This document shows, piece by piece, positions 29,524 through 37,993 of a stretch of 38,775 bases of DNA; position 1 is the stretch's first letter; every line of letters begins with the position of its first letter. The translations under genes were made by a program, and so were the position numbers. Origin of the DNA: a virus; IMG/VR virus record IMGVR_UViG_3300032278_000037, positions 1-38,775 of that record. The stretch is one strand, 5' to 3'. Under the pieces are notes generated by a model that saw nothing but the letters and a program-made list of their open reading frames with translations, did not search any database and had not been told where the DNA came from.

Positions 29524-31166
29524 AAGTTATTGAAAACATGATTCAAGGTACGGAAGAGTGGCGCTTCTTGCGCGCTCAACGCTTTACAGCAAGCGAAGCC
29601 GCTGCCGTCTTCGGGCAGCACAAGTACATGAGCCGAAATGATCTTTTAAAACTCAAGCATACGGGTGTTCAGCCGGAGGTTAGTCAAGCGCAGCAACGAA
29701 TATTTGACGCTGGGCACAAGGCTGAAGCAGAGGCTCGAGTCATCGCTGAAGAAATCATCGGAAGTGAGCTATACCCATGCACGGTAGAGGATGATAGCCA
29801 GACATATCTAGCGTCAATGGATGGCCTGGAAATCATGGGAGAAGTTGGATTCGAGCATAAATTGGCTTCCGTATCGCTGATCCAGCAAGTTGAGGCCAAA
29901 GACCTAGAAGATCATTACAAGTGGCAAATGGATCATCAGATGATGGTTTCGGGCGCAGAGCGAATACTATTTGTCGCTTCTGATGGCACTCGCGACCGGT
30001 TTGCTCACATGTGGTACGAGCGAGACGAAGATAGGATAAAGCAACTAATCGCAGGCTGGGCGCAATTCAAGGCCGATCTGGAAGCCTATCAGCCGCAGGA
30101 GAAAACGGTCGCGCCGCAAGGCGAAGCGCCGGACAAGCTGCCCGCGCTCAGCATTCAGATGACGGGTGGCGTGCAGGCGTCGAACTTGCCGTACTTCAAA
30201 GCCAAAGCGCTGGCGATGATCGACAGCATCAAGACGGAGCTGGTCACCGACAAGGACTTTGCCGACGCCGAGAGCACCGTCAAATTCCTGCAGAAAGGCG
30301 AGAAGCAGCTGGAGGAAAGCAAGCAGCGCGCCCTTGAGCAAACCGCCAGCATTGCGGAGCTGTTCGATACCATCGATGAGCTGCGCGAAACGATGCGGCA
30401 AAAGCGCTTGTACCTGAACAAGCTGGTGAAAGCCGAGAAGGAAAACCGGCGCATCGAGATTCAGCGCAATGCGGCTGCAGCGTTTGATGCCTTTCTTGCC
30501 AAGCTGGAGTGCCCAATCGTGCCCGCGCACAGCCTGGATATTGTAGGCGCGATGAAGGGCAAAAAGACGATTAGCACCTTGCAAGCCGCCGCCGATGACG
30601 AAGTAGCCCGCGCCAAAGTCGAATGCCAGCAGCTAGCAAACGAGATCAATGGCAACAAGGCGCTACTAGATGCCGAGCAAGGCGAGTATGCCTTCCTGTT
30701 CAGCGATTGGCGCGACCTGATCCAGAAACAGCGCGACGACCTGCAGGCGGTGATTACGTCACGCATCGCACAGCACAAAGCCGCCGAGCAAGCCAAGCTA
30801 AACACCGAGCGCGAACGCATCCGCCAGGAGGAAGCGGCCAAGGCGCAGCGTGAAGCCGCCGAGGCAGAAGCCAAGCGCCAAGCCGAGGAAGCCGAGAAGC
30901 GCAAGCCAGAGCCAGAGCCGCAGCCAGAACCGGAACCTATGCCCGCCGCTGCCGAGCATAAGCCTCTCGATACCAGCCGCCTACATGCCGCTGCCGATTC
31001 ATTCCAGCGCGGCAGCCAGGTGAAAGCGCCGGAGCAAGTCACTATCTCGCGCAAGGAATACGACCGATTGCTCGCCGCCCAGGCCAAGCTAGACGCCCTG
31101 GAGGCCGCAGGCGTGGATAATTGGTCTGGATACAGCGATGCAATGGCCGAGCTAGAAGCGGCTTAA
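29520..31166 (+). CDS. YqaJ/lambda-type exonuclease with coiled-coil extension
   Basis: A 548-residue fusion. Residues 1-190 are a YqaJ/lambda exonuclease domain: SEAAAVFG, GHKAEAEAR, D101 in ASMDGLE and the ExK pair in GFEHK (E112, K114). From about 200 the protein is DUF1351-like, with long coiled coils, a charged A/E/K/Q/R stretch (440-475), a PEPEP linker and a basic C-terminus. It resects 5' ends for the Bet annealase. GC rises sharply near 30060, at the domain junction. The start overlaps the HNH stop as ATGA. Confidence 0.85.
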   Translation: MKVIENMIQGTEEWRFLRAQRFTASEAAAVFGQHKYMSRNDLLKLKHTGVQPEVSQAQQRIFDAGHKAEAEARVIAEEIIGSELYPCTVEDDSQTYLASMDGLEIMGEVGFEHKLASVSLIQQVEAKDLEDHYKWQMDHQMMVSGAERILFVASDGTRDRFAHMWYERDEDRIKQLIAGWAQFKADLEAYQPQEKTVAPQGEAPDKLPALSIQMTGGVQASNLPYFKAKALAMIDSIKTELVTDKDFADAESTVKFLQKGEKQLEESKQRALEQTASIAELFDTIDELRETMRQKRLYLNKLVKAEKENRRIEIQRNAAAAFDAFLAKLECPIVPAHSLDIVGAMKGKKTISTLQAAADDEVARAKVECQQLANEINGNKALLDAEQGEYAFLFSDWRDLIQKQRDDLQAVITSRIAQHKAAEQAKLNTERERIRQEEAAKAQREAAEAEAKRQAEEAEKRKPEPEPQPEPEPMPAAAEHKPLDTSRLHAAADSFQRGSQVKAPEQVTISRKEYDRLLAAQAKLDALEAAGVDNWSGYSDAMAELEAA

Positions 31167-31174
31167 CAACCACT

Positions 31175-31198
31175 AGGCCCTGCGGGGCCTTTTCTTTT
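31175..31198 (+). terminator. Intrinsic terminator after exonuclease
   Basis: AGGCCC-TGCG-GGGCCT followed by TTTCTTTT, just ahead of the next ribosome binding site. Confidence 0.8.
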
Positions 31199-31207
31199 GG
31201 AGGGCTT

Positions 31208-31588
31208 ATGGCTACGAAACCTCCCTGGACACTAGCTGATTACGCTTACCTTAAGCGCCACTACCCAACTAGCACACCCATTGACGACATAGCCGCCTTC
31301 TTGAAAAGGCCTCGTGAGCAGGTTTGCGTACGCGCCAGGGCGCTCGGCCTGGTCAGGCCCCGTCACTGCACTGAGCTAGCGGTGAGGAACTTTGAGCAGC
31401 AAAAGGGTAAGCCGCTGGTTGAGGTGGCAAAGCATTACATGGCCAGACGTTTATCACGAACAGAGCTAGCCGCTGACATAGGCATTTACTACGGTACGCT
31501 CAAGCGCTTGCTGCCAGCAGAGCTATGGCAGTCGTGGCCACATCAAACGGTTGGCAGGCAGCTAGCCGCCGAACAACGCAGAGCCTAG
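31208..31588 (+). CDS. Putative DNA-binding protein, SANT/GcrA-like start
   Basis: A 126-residue basic protein. PPWTLADYAYLKRHYPTSTP is followed by IDDIAAFLKRPREQVCVRAR, which looks like a Myb/SANT-type start, and the C-terminal half has a second helix-turn-helix (LSRTELAADIGIYYGTLKRL). Terminators flank it on both sides, so it may be a separately expressed cassette. Confidence 0.6.
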   Translation: MATKPPWTLADYAYLKRHYPTSTPIDDIAAFLKRPREQVCVRARALGLVRPRHCTELAVRNFEQQKGKPLVEVAKHYMARRLSRTELAADIGIYYGTLKRLLPAELWQSWPHQTVGRQLAAEQRRA

Positions 31589-31606
31589 CCCCGAAAGGGG
31601 CTTTTT
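31587..31606 (+). terminator. Intrinsic terminator with GNRA loop
   Basis: AGCCCC-GAAA-GGGGCT followed by TTTT. It overlaps the stop of the preceding gene. Confidence 0.83.
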
Positions 31607-31623
31607 ACTATCTGGAGATCATT

Positions 31624-31803
31624 ATGCAGTCACTATTCGGAATCATCTTTTTTATCGGTATCGCGCTAGCCACTTTTGGCGCTTATATCCAGCACTTCGT
31701 TACAGCCATTAATGAAGAAATGTGGGTGCTGCTAGTGCTGGGCGCTGTGATATTTCCGGTAGGCGTGCTGCACGGCTGGCTGGTGTGGTTCGGTGTGCTG
31801 TGA
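31624..31803 (+). CDS. Small two-helix membrane protein
   Basis: A 59-residue protein. MQSLFGIIFFIGIALATFGA and WVLLVLGAVIFPVGVLHGWL give two transmembrane helices. It overlaps the next GTG start as GTGA. Superinfection exclusion is a possible role, but not shown. Confidence 0.6.
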   Translation: MQSLFGIIFFIGIALATFGAYIQHFVTAINEEMWVLLVLGAVIFPVGVLHGWLVWFGVL

Positions 31804-32003
31804 GCCAGATAGCCCGCGCACCCACCGGCCACCGCTGCGGCGAATGCCATCAAAAGGCCGTGCTATCTGACGCCCAGGTTAGAGCAATGCGCCACGACCG
31901 AGAGCGCCACGGCATGAGCTATCGGCGCTTAGCGTTGAAGTACGGCTGCGGCGTGAGTGCGGCAAGAGACATTACAAACTACGTGACGCGGTATAGCGCA
32001 TAA
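31800..32003 (+). CDS. Small HTH/zinc-knuckle-like protein
   Basis: A 67-residue protein with CGECHQKAVLSDAQVRAMRH and SYRRLALKYGCGVSAARDIT (helix-turn-helix-like). The GTG start overlaps the preceding gene. No family firmly recognised. Confidence 0.5.
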   Translation: MSQIARAPTGHRCGECHQKAVLSDAQVRAMRHDRERHGMSYRRLALKYGCGVSAARDITNYVTRYSA

Positions 32004-32012
32004 GGAGGCTGA

Positions 32013-32789
32013 ATGAGGCTATCGAAAAAACAGTCACAGCTTCAAAATCAAGTGATGGAGCTTGTGCACTCAGACCGAAGGCTTAGCGAGAATGAGCGAT
32101 ATTTCATCCTCGAAAACTACCAAGAATCAGCGGGCGCCCTTAACAGTTTAAGCGGCGCCTTTTTTACGCCTGAGGGATTGGCCCGCGACTTTGCGATAGA
32201 GGTCAGCGATGGCGTATCGATTATTGATCTTTGCGCTGGGATAGGCCGCCTGGGCTTTGCTTTAGAGCAGAAAGCGACGCGCTTGGTCTGCGTCGAGTAT
32301 TGCGAGGCTTACATTGAGGTTGGCAAGCGAGTGCTGCCGGATGCGGAATGGATACAAGGCGACGTGTTCGACAAGGAGCTGTATCGCGGGCTGGGCTTCT
32401 TTGATTGGTCAGTCTCGAATCCGCCGTTTGGGAAAATCAAGACAGGCAATTACGAAGGAAATTACCGCGGCGGTCTATTCGAGTACAGAGTGATCGAAAT
32501 GGGCTCGCGAATATCCAGCTTCGGCGCCTTTATCATTCCTCAAGAGTCCGCATCTTTTCGCTACTCGGGTGAGCGCTGCTATCGCGAAGAGATCAATGAC
32601 CGGTGCCGAACATTCATGAAGCAAACCGGCATCACTCTTAGCAATAACTGCGGCATCGACACCACCGTTTATCAAGCCGAGTGGCATGGCGTTAGCCCAA
32701 AGGTCGAGATCGTCACCTGCGAATTCATAGAGAAGCCTAGCAGCGAACAGCAGCTAGACATTTTCGCTGATAGCGAAGAGGCAGCATGA
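32013..32789 (+). CDS. Phage DNA methyltransferase, N6-adenine type
   Basis: A 258-residue SAM-dependent methyltransferase. SAM-binding motif I is DLCAGIGRLG (72-81), an acidic residue follows in VCVEYCEAY, and the catalytic NPPF is at 136-139. It lacks a partner nuclease nearby, so it is an orphan, probably protecting phage DNA from host restriction or changing regulation. The target site cannot be read from sequence. GGAGGCT precedes the start. Confidence 0.8.
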   Translation: MRLSKKQSQLQNQVMELVHSDRRLSENERYFILENYQESAGALNSLSGAFFTPEGLARDFAIEVSDGVSIIDLCAGIGRLGFALEQKATRLVCVEYCEAYIEVGKRVLPDAEWIQGDVFDKELYRGLGFFDWSVSNPPFGKIKTGNYEGNYRGGLFEYRVIEMGSRISSFGAFIIPQESASFRYSGERCYREEINDRCRTFMKQTGITLSNNCGIDTTVYQAEWHGVSPKVEIVTCEFIEKPSSEQQLDIFADSEEAA

Positions 32790-32987
32790 ATGAAACCCAC
32801 AACCAAACGCTGCCCAAAGTGCGGCAGTGAGCGCCTACGGCTGTTTCGCTCAATCAATCTGAAACAGTGCGACGAGTGCTTGCATGAATTCGACTGGCAC
32901 TTAGCGCCTGGGCAGAAACCGCTAGTCGGCCCAAGCCGCGACCGCTACATCATTACTGGAGATAACCATGCTGATACCCGTACATAA
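32790..32987 (+). CDS. Small zinc-ribbon protein
   Basis: A 65-residue protein with CPKCGSERL and QCDECLHEF, a zinc ribbon. Start at 32790 directly after the methyltransferase stop. Function unknown. Confidence 0.6.
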   Translation: MKPTTKRCPKCGSERLRLFRSINLKQCDECLHEFDWHLAPGQKPLVGPSRDRYIITGDNHADTRT

Positions 32988-33177
32988 CGGCACCGCTGCC
33001 GAACGCGAAGCAGTGATTGACGACTTTCTTGATCACGTTTTATCGCGCTGGGAAGATTGCGAGCATGAAAAAGAGGCCGCGCTAGCAGAAAACGACGCAC
33101 TGGCGATTGAGAATGCCAAGCTGCGGCTTGAGGTAGCCGAGCAGGCTAAGCAGTTGGCTAGCATGAGGGCGGCGTGA
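32968..33177 (+). CDS. Small coiled-coil protein
   Basis: A 69-residue protein. ALAENDALAIENAKLRLEVA forms a clear leucine/heptad coiled coil. It overlaps the zinc-ribbon gene's end by 20 bp and has GGAG upstream. Confidence 0.55.
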   Translation: MLIPVHNGTAAEREAVIDDFLDHVLSRWEDCEHEKEAALAENDALAIENAKLRLEVAEQAKQLASMRAA

Positions 33178-33428
33178 TGGGCATTAAGCAGAGAACAATC
33201 AGTGAGGTTACTTGCGATATTTGCGGTAAAGAGTGCGGTGAGAGCGACGGGGTTATTAGGGCGCGAGTAAATAGCGGCGATGGTCGTGACGTTGGGCCTG
33301 CTTATATCACTGCCGAACTGAGATTCAGCCAGCCGTATGGTGTTACCAACGGGCTTATATGCCCAGCGTGTAAGCTGAAATACCTTGAAACCTATGTTGC
33401 TAAGCTGCGTGAGCAATTAGAGGGCTGA
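33177..33428 (+). CDS. Small zinc-binding hypothetical protein
   Basis: An 83-residue protein with CDICGKECGE and ICPACKLKYLE. The ATG at 33177 or a GTG 3 bp earlier could start it. Function unknown. Confidence 0.5.
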   Translation: MGIKQRTISEVTCDICGKECGESDGVIRARVNSGDGRDVGPAYITAELRFSQPYGVTNGLICPACKLKYLETYVAKLREQLEG

Positions 33429-33433
33429 TCAAA

Positions 33434-33865
33434 ATGACACCAATGGAGCGAATAGAGGGCGAACTGAACGAGGCACATAAGCGCATTGCCGAGCTTGAGT
33501 ATTTGCTGGCACGCCAGGCTAAAGCCGCCCAACAGGGTATGGATGCGGTCAAGTCGGTGGCAAGTTACGAATTGAAACAAGCCAAGCGGCTGCGTGCTGA
33601 ATGTAGTCCGGAGGCGTTGGAAAGCGAGCGGGCGGCTAATGCCTTGCTAACTGAGCGCGTTGCTGAGCTTGAGGGGCGAGAACAGGTGCTGGCGGCGCAT
33701 GTCGAGAGCATTCGATACGTATTGGTTGATGCAAAACGGTGTGTAGCGGTAGTCGCACATCCGTCAATTTACCGCGCTCCACAATACCAGCCGCTTGCCA
33801 AGCGTGTGATGCAACGAATTGAGAGCATAGGGAAGCGGTGCGAATTTGGGAGTACAAGTTTGTGA
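33434..33865 (+). CDS. Coiled-coil hypothetical protein
   Basis: A 143-residue protein with a long N-terminal coiled coil (ELNEAHKRIAELEYLLARQ) and a second at about 65-90, then a small C-terminal part. Not recognised. Confidence 0.5.
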   Translation: MTPMERIEGELNEAHKRIAELEYLLARQAKAAQQGMDAVKSVASYELKQAKRLRAECSPEALESERAANALLTERVAELEGREQVLAAHVESIRYVLVDAKRCVAVVAHPSIYRAPQYQPLAKRVMQRIESIGKRCEFGSTSL

Positions 33866-33878
33866 CTGAGGCCCAGCA

Positions 33879-34064
33879 ATGACCCATCAGCCCAAGGGCG
33901 GGCAGTGCACAGCATGCCGCCACGCCCTATCCGATTGCAACCACCTACCGTTTAGCCAGATGCCGCCAATGAGCAAGCACAAGGGCGTCGTCATCGTTCG
34001 GTGCACTGAATATGCTCGATCAACTACCCAACGCACGCCGCATCGCCGCGCTGGCAGTGCGTAG
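33879..34064 (+). CDS. Small cysteine-containing hypothetical protein
   Basis: A 61-residue protein with CTACRHALSDCNH and a basic end. A zinc knuckle is likely. Function unknown. Confidence 0.4.
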   Translation: MTHQPKGGQCTACRHALSDCNHLPFSQMPPMSKHKGVVIVRCTEYARSTTQRTPHRRAGSA

Positions 34065-34120
34065 GCGCATACCCGATACGCCGCCGTGGCGGTTATCGAC
34101 ACGACTGTTTAGAGACTATG

Positions 34121-34143
34121 GCCGCGATTAGCGGCTTCTTTTT
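34121..34143 (+). terminator. Intrinsic terminator
   Basis: GCCGC-GATTA-GCGGC followed by TTCTTTTT, 5 nt before GGAGG of the next gene. Confidence 0.78.
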
Positions 34144-34157
34144 GCCTGGAGGTTTTT

Positions 34158-34334
34158 ATGGGACACGTAAGAGGCCCGTTTCTTGAATACGAGTGCACCA
34201 AGTGCGGCTGCACGATCAAGGAAAACGCGCCGCGAAACCAGGAGCGTTTAGTTGATCGAATTGCCGACGCTAACGCCAACCCAGACGATAGAGTTTGCGC
34301 CTCTTGCTGGGATCCTGGTGATAACAATCTTTAA
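34158..34334 (+). CDS. Small zinc-binding protein (58 aa)
   Basis: MGHVRGPFLEYECTKCGCTI at the start and CASCWDPG near the end give a four-cysteine zinc site. GGAGG lies upstream. Function unknown. Confidence 0.6.
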   Translation: MGHVRGPFLEYECTKCGCTIKENAPRNQERLVDRIADANANPDDRVCASCWDPGDNNL

Positions 34335-34345
34335 CGAGGTGAATC

Positions 34346-34573
34346 ATGACCAGCACAGCATTTGATGAACAGTTTGCAGTATGCACGCCGGAGGAAGAAG
34401 AGGCGTTTCGGGCTATCGAGGCACGGCAGCGGGAAGCGGAGATTATGAGGCTAAGCGAGCGAGAGCGGTTTATGGCGTGGTATGCATCGGAGTTTGATGG
34501 CAAGGAGCGTAGCGCTAGGCCAATCGCTTGGGCGGCGTGGCAGGAAGCTTTGTTGAAGCCAGGTGACGCATGA
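34346..34573 (+). CDS. Small hypothetical early protein
   Basis: A 75-residue, acidic, helical protein (FRAIEARQREAEIMRLSERE) with a tryptophan-rich end. Flanked downstream by a terminator. Similar small proteins occur near phage integration genes. Confidence 0.5.
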   Translation: MTSTAFDEQFAVCTPEEEEAFRAIEARQREAEIMRLSERERFMAWYASEFDGKERSARPIAWAAWQEALLKPGDA

Positions 34574-34597
34574 AGCCGCTAACAAGCAACGATTAAC

Positions 34598-34623
34598 AGC
34601 CGCCCAAGAGGCGGCTTTCTTTT
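34598..34623 (+). terminator. Intrinsic terminator before integration genes
   Basis: AGCCGCC-CAAGA-GGCGGCT followed by TTCTTTT. Confidence 0.83.
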
Positions 34624-34638
34624 GCCTGGGAGAATGCC

Positions 34639-34971
34639 ATGGGCGAAATGCTAATGAGCCGCGATGAAGCGGCTAAAGAATTGTCGTGCCACCCCGCCAC
34701 CATTTCCAAGTGGGTGAATAGCGGCACGCTGCCAGGGCTAAAGATCGGCGGCAAAACCTACGTCAACAAGCAAGCACTCAAAGCGATGATTGCCGGAGAT
34801 GCAGCGGTCAGCCACACTACCGATGCACCCGGCGCGATAACGGGAGGTAAGCCATGCCGTATAAGCGCCCAGACTCACCGTTCTGGTGGGTCTACCTATC
34901 CCCGCCGGGAGGCGGCGAGCCAATTAGACGCTCTACTCGGACGACCGACAAGCAAGCGGCTGAAGCGCTAG
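34639..34971 (+). CDS. Excisionase/AlpA-like HTH protein
   Basis: A 110-residue protein. MSRDEAAKELSCHPATISKW, then VNSGTLPGLKIGGKTYVNKQ, is the MerR/excisionase-type winged helix that bends att DNA. The C-terminal 39 residues overlap the integrase start by 118 bp in another frame. Its tail is basic. It lies directly upstream of the integrase, as expected of xis. Confidence 0.7.
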   Translation: MGEMLMSRDEAAKELSCHPATISKWVNSGTLPGLKIGGKTYVNKQALKAMIAGDAAVSHTTDAPGAITGGKPCRISAQTHRSGGSTYPRREAASQLDALLGRPTSKRLKR

Positions 34972-35948
34972 AGGGGAAATGGAAGGCGCAACTTTACCGC
35001 CAGTCCTATTGGGACGAAGCCCCTGAACGCAGCTTTGCCGAAGTCGCCACCGAGTACCTGCTGGCCAGTCAGGACAAGCGCTCATTGGCCGATATCAAGA
35101 TGCGCACCGGCAAACTCTACGACTTCTTTGGTGCCGACAAAGTAATGGGCAAGCTGGAAGGCGCAGACGTTCGCGCCTTTATTGCCTTTCGGCAAAGTGA
35201 AGGCGTCGGGCCTGCCACCATAAACCGAGAGCTGGCGATACTCGCGGCCATGATCACCCACGCGGTCACGCATTTAGAGTGGCCGCTACCCAACCCTGTG
35301 AAGGGCCGGATGCTGAAAGAGCCGCCTGGGCGCGTGCGCTGGATTACCCGCAAGGAAGCGGACACGCTGATCGAGAAAGCCAAAACCACCCGCGAAGGCG
35401 AGCGCTTGGCCGACTTCATCGAGCTAGCCCTGCACACCGGCGCACGCAAAGGCGAGCTATTAAAGCTTGAATGGCGGCGCGTGAATTGGGAACACGCACT
35501 GATAACCCTGGAGCCAGAAGATAGCAAAGCTGGTAAGCGCAGAACGATACCGCTCAACGAGTCGGCCGTGGCCGCGCTCAAACGGCGGCACCGATACGCG
35601 CAAACCTACTGCCCTTCTTGCCCTTGGGTATTCTGCAAGCGTGACGGCAGCCGATACGTCTACCCTAACCCGGTATTCAAAAAGGCGTGCGCGCTGGCGT
35701 GCATCAAAGACTTCACCATTCACGACTTGCGGCATACCTGCGCAAGCTGGCTGGTGTCGGAAGGCGTGCCGCTGGCAGATGTGAAGGAAGTGTTGGGGCA
35801 TTCCACCATCAACATGACCGAGCGTTATGCGCACCTAGCACCCCACCGCGCACGGGACGCCGTGGCCAAGCTACAATCACGTTCTCATCACGTTAAAGAA
35901 CCGGTTGAGAATATCGAGGCATTGCTAGGGAGGAAAAAGAAAGCCTAG
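34854..35948 (+). CDS. int: Tyrosine integrase
   Basis: A 364-residue phage integrase. The N-terminus MPYKRPDSPFWWVYLSPPG is the usual arm-binding start. The catalytic set is R198 (HTGARKGE), K225, H290-R293 (HDLRHT), H316 (LGHSTI) and Y325 (TERYAHL). GGAGGTAAGCC precedes the ATG at 34854. It lies 42 bp from the tRNA-Ser, the attachment site. Probably integrates by tRNA 3'-end recombination. Confidence 0.95.
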   Translation: MPYKRPDSPFWWVYLSPPGGGEPIRRSTRTTDKQAAEALEGKWKAQLYRQSYWDEAPERSFAEVATEYLLASQDKRSLADIKMRTGKLYDFFGADKVMGKLEGADVRAFIAFRQSEGVGPATINRELAILAAMITHAVTHLEWPLPNPVKGRMLKEPPGRVRWITRKEADTLIEKAKTTREGERLADFIELALHTGARKGELLKLEWRRVNWEHALITLEPEDSKAGKRRTIPLNESAVAALKRRHRYAQTYCPSCPWVFCKRDGSRYVYPNPVFKKACALACIKDFTIHDLRHTCASWLVSEGVPLADVKEVLGHSTINMTERYAHLAPHRARDAVAKLQSRSHHVKEPVENIEALLGRKKKA

Positions 35949-35990
35949 AAACGAAAAAAGCACAGTAAAAACGAGGCTTTAGAATCGAGG

Positions 35991-36022
35991 TGGCGGAGGG
36001 ACAGGGATTCGAACCCTGGATA
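35991..36022. other. Probable phage attachment site (attL/attR core)
   Basis: The integrase lies 42 bp away and the tRNA 3' end faces the prophage, so the crossover is expected in the T-arm or acceptor stem. The other copy is not in the window, so the exact core cannot be fixed. Confidence 0.5.
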
Positions 36023-36081
36023 GGCTATTAACCTATGCCGGTTTTCAAGACCGGTGCATTCAACCGCTCTGCCATCCCTCC
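35991..36081 (-). tRNA. tRNA-Ser(UGA)
   Basis: A full minus-strand tRNA of 91 nt with the CCA end encoded. The acceptor stem is GGAGGGA/TCCCTCC. The anticodon TGA lies at 36045-36047 in the loop CTTGAAA, and there is a long variable arm typical of serine tRNAs. The T-arm GGGTTCGAATCCC is intact. Its 3' end faces the prophage, so the att core is expected within it. Confidence 0.95.
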
Positions 36082-36139
36082 GGCTTATGGGTGCGTATAC
36101 TAACAGCTTCTCCTTGTAAGTCAACGCCTTTTGAATAAA

Positions 36140-37846
36140 TTAGTAAAGCCTTAAGCCTACCCGGGTAATGTCGCCGCCTTCCATTTCACTGACGACCCAG
36201 TGAATGCCGTGCCAGTCCACGTCGTCCCCCACCACTGGGTGGCCGCCTACCCGCAGAGAGACGAACTCGGCCAGGGTCATCTCCTGCTCGCCGGGGCTCA
36301 GAGTCAAGCCGTAGGCTTGAGCGATGTCTTGCATTTGGGCGTTGCCGTCCAAAGTAAAGGTGCCAAAGAAGGCGCGCTCTTGCTTGAGCTTGGCATCGCC
36401 ATTGAACAAGCGATTCAGGGCCACCAGGTCTTCACTGCGACCAATCACGCAGACCACATCCCCCAGTTTCAGTCGGGTGCTGCCTTTGGGGTGGAGCATG
36501 ACATGGTTGCGGAACAACGCCGAGATCAAGGCGCCGGAGGGAAACCGCAGCAGCCGGATAGGCACATCGTCCAGGTCCTGGTTTTCTACCGTGTAGACGA
36601 ACATTTCAAAATCGTTTTCCGGCAGGATGCCCAGTGGACCGCGACGGTTGGGCATGGTACCCGCGGGTACTTCTACTTTCAGCCAGCGGGCCATGAGGGT
36701 GAGAGAGCCGCCTTGAATCAGCAGCGACATCAGCACCACCGCAAAGGCGACATTAAAGTAGAGCGACGCGTTTTCGACTCCGCCAATCACTGGAAAAATG
36801 GCGAGCACGATCGGAACGGCTCCGCGCAGGCCGACCCAGGCAATGAAGAGGGTTTCGCGCCAACGGAATTTGAAAAAGGGTTTAATGCTAATCAAGACGG
36901 CCAGCGGGCGAGCAACGAAGATCAACGCCAACGCAACGAAGCCAGCGGGCAGGGCCACGTCCCAAAGCTCGCTGGGCGTCACCAGCAATCCCAGCACCAA
37001 GAACAAGCCAATTTGGCTCAACCAGGCCAAACCATCGTGTACGGGCAGGATGAAATTGAGGTGGCGGCCTGGCTGATTACCAATCATCAGGCCCGCTAGA
37101 TAAATCGCTAAAAAGCCGCTGCCTCCCAGCACGCTGGTCAACCCGAACACGCTAAAGCCAAGTGCCAGCGCCAGCATGGCATAAAGACCAGGTGCCAAGT
37201 CCAGCCAGCGGAGCAGTTTAGCGCTAAGCCATCCGCCCCCAATGCCGACGGCCAACCCAATACCAAACTGAGAAACAAAGAACAGCAACGTTTCGCTGAC
37301 AGCACCGATGTCACCGACCAGCAGCTCTACCAGCATCAGTGTTAGAAAGATCGCCATCGGGTCGTTGGTACCCGATTCGATTTCCAGCGTCGCCCCTACC
37401 CGTTCGTTAAGGTTCACTCCCCGTCCGCTTAACATGGAGAAGACCGCCGCAGCATCGGTAGACCCGACGATGGCACCTACCAGCAGCCCTTGCACCAAGG
37501 AGAGATCAAATACCCACATGGCAATGACACCGACGATGGCACTGGTAATGAAGACACCGAACGTCGCCAGAGAGAGCGCAGGACGAAACCCGACTCGGAA
37601 CGTTTTAAGACGCGTGCGCAACCCACCATCGAGCAGAATCATGGCGAGCGCTAGATGGCCGATCGTAAAGGCCATGGAATAGTCATCGAACTCGACGCCT
37701 AGCAGGCCTTCCTCTCCGGCCAACATCCCGAGGCCCAAGAAAATCAGCAGTATCGGTACGCCCACCATGGAAGAGAGACGACTCGCGAGGATGCTGAGCG
37801 CCATTAGGGAACCACCCACTAGGAAGAACGTATAAATTGCGTCCAT
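36140..37846 (-). CDS. nhaP2: K+/H+ antiporter, NhaP2/CvrA type
   Basis: A 568-residue host membrane protein. Residues 1-390 form an about 12-helix CPA1 Na+/H+ exchanger domain, including GLGMLAGEEGL, GAIVGSTDAAAVFSMLSGRG and LEIESGTNDPMAIFLTLML (the ND pair). After about 400 come a TrkA-C-like regulatory domain (LKLGDVVCVIGRSEDL) and a CorC/HlyC-like C-terminus. It exports potassium in exchange for protons. GGAGAGAC precedes the start. It is chromosomal, not phage. Confidence 0.88.
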   Translation of the reverse strand: MDAIYTFFLVGGSLMALSILASRLSSMVGVPILLIFLGLGMLAGEEGLLGVEFDDYSMAFTIGHLALAMILLDGGLRTRLKTFRVGFRPALSLATFGVFITSAIVGVIAMWVFDLSLVQGLLVGAIVGSTDAAAVFSMLSGRGVNLNERVGATLEIESGTNDPMAIFLTLMLVELLVGDIGAVSETLLFFVSQFGIGLAVGIGGGWLSAKLLRWLDLAPGLYAMLALALGFSVFGLTSVLGGSGFLAIYLAGLMIGNQPGRHLNFILPVHDGLAWLSQIGLFLVLGLLVTPSELWDVALPAGFVALALIFVARPLAVLISIKPFFKFRWRETLFIAWVGLRGAVPIVLAIFPVIGGVENASLYFNVAFAVVLMSLLIQGGSLTLMARWLKVEVPAGTMPNRRGPLGILPENDFEMFVYTVENQDLDDVPIRLLRFPSGALISALFRNHVMLHPKGSTRLKLGDVVCVIGRSEDLVALNRLFNGDAKLKQERAFFGTFTLDGNAQMQDIAQAYGLTLSPGEQEMTLAEFVSLRVGGHPVVGDDVDWHGIHWVVSEMEGGDITRVGLRLY

Positions 37847-37993
37847 GTCTCTCCATCTCTACATTAATGCCGTTCTATTATTGCATATCGTTGCTGAATT
37901 TACTGAGCGTGTTCGCTAGGTTTATGCAAGGGACTAGCCAGATGCTTTGCCTGACAGCTAAACTCCGCCGTCCTACCATCGGGAGTTGAGGTT

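Noticed and set aside
32013-33177. Restriction-modification or toxin-antitoxin system
   Set aside because: The methyltransferase has only small zinc and coiled-coil neighbours, with no nuclease or toxin motif.
36200-37099. 299-residue plus-strand ORF opposite the antiporter
   Set aside because: Shadow of the nhaP2-like gene; glutamine/histidine-rich with no domain.
37860-37993. TPP riboswitch before the NMT1-like gene
   Set aside because: The conserved thi-box elements are not present; no convincing fold found by eye.
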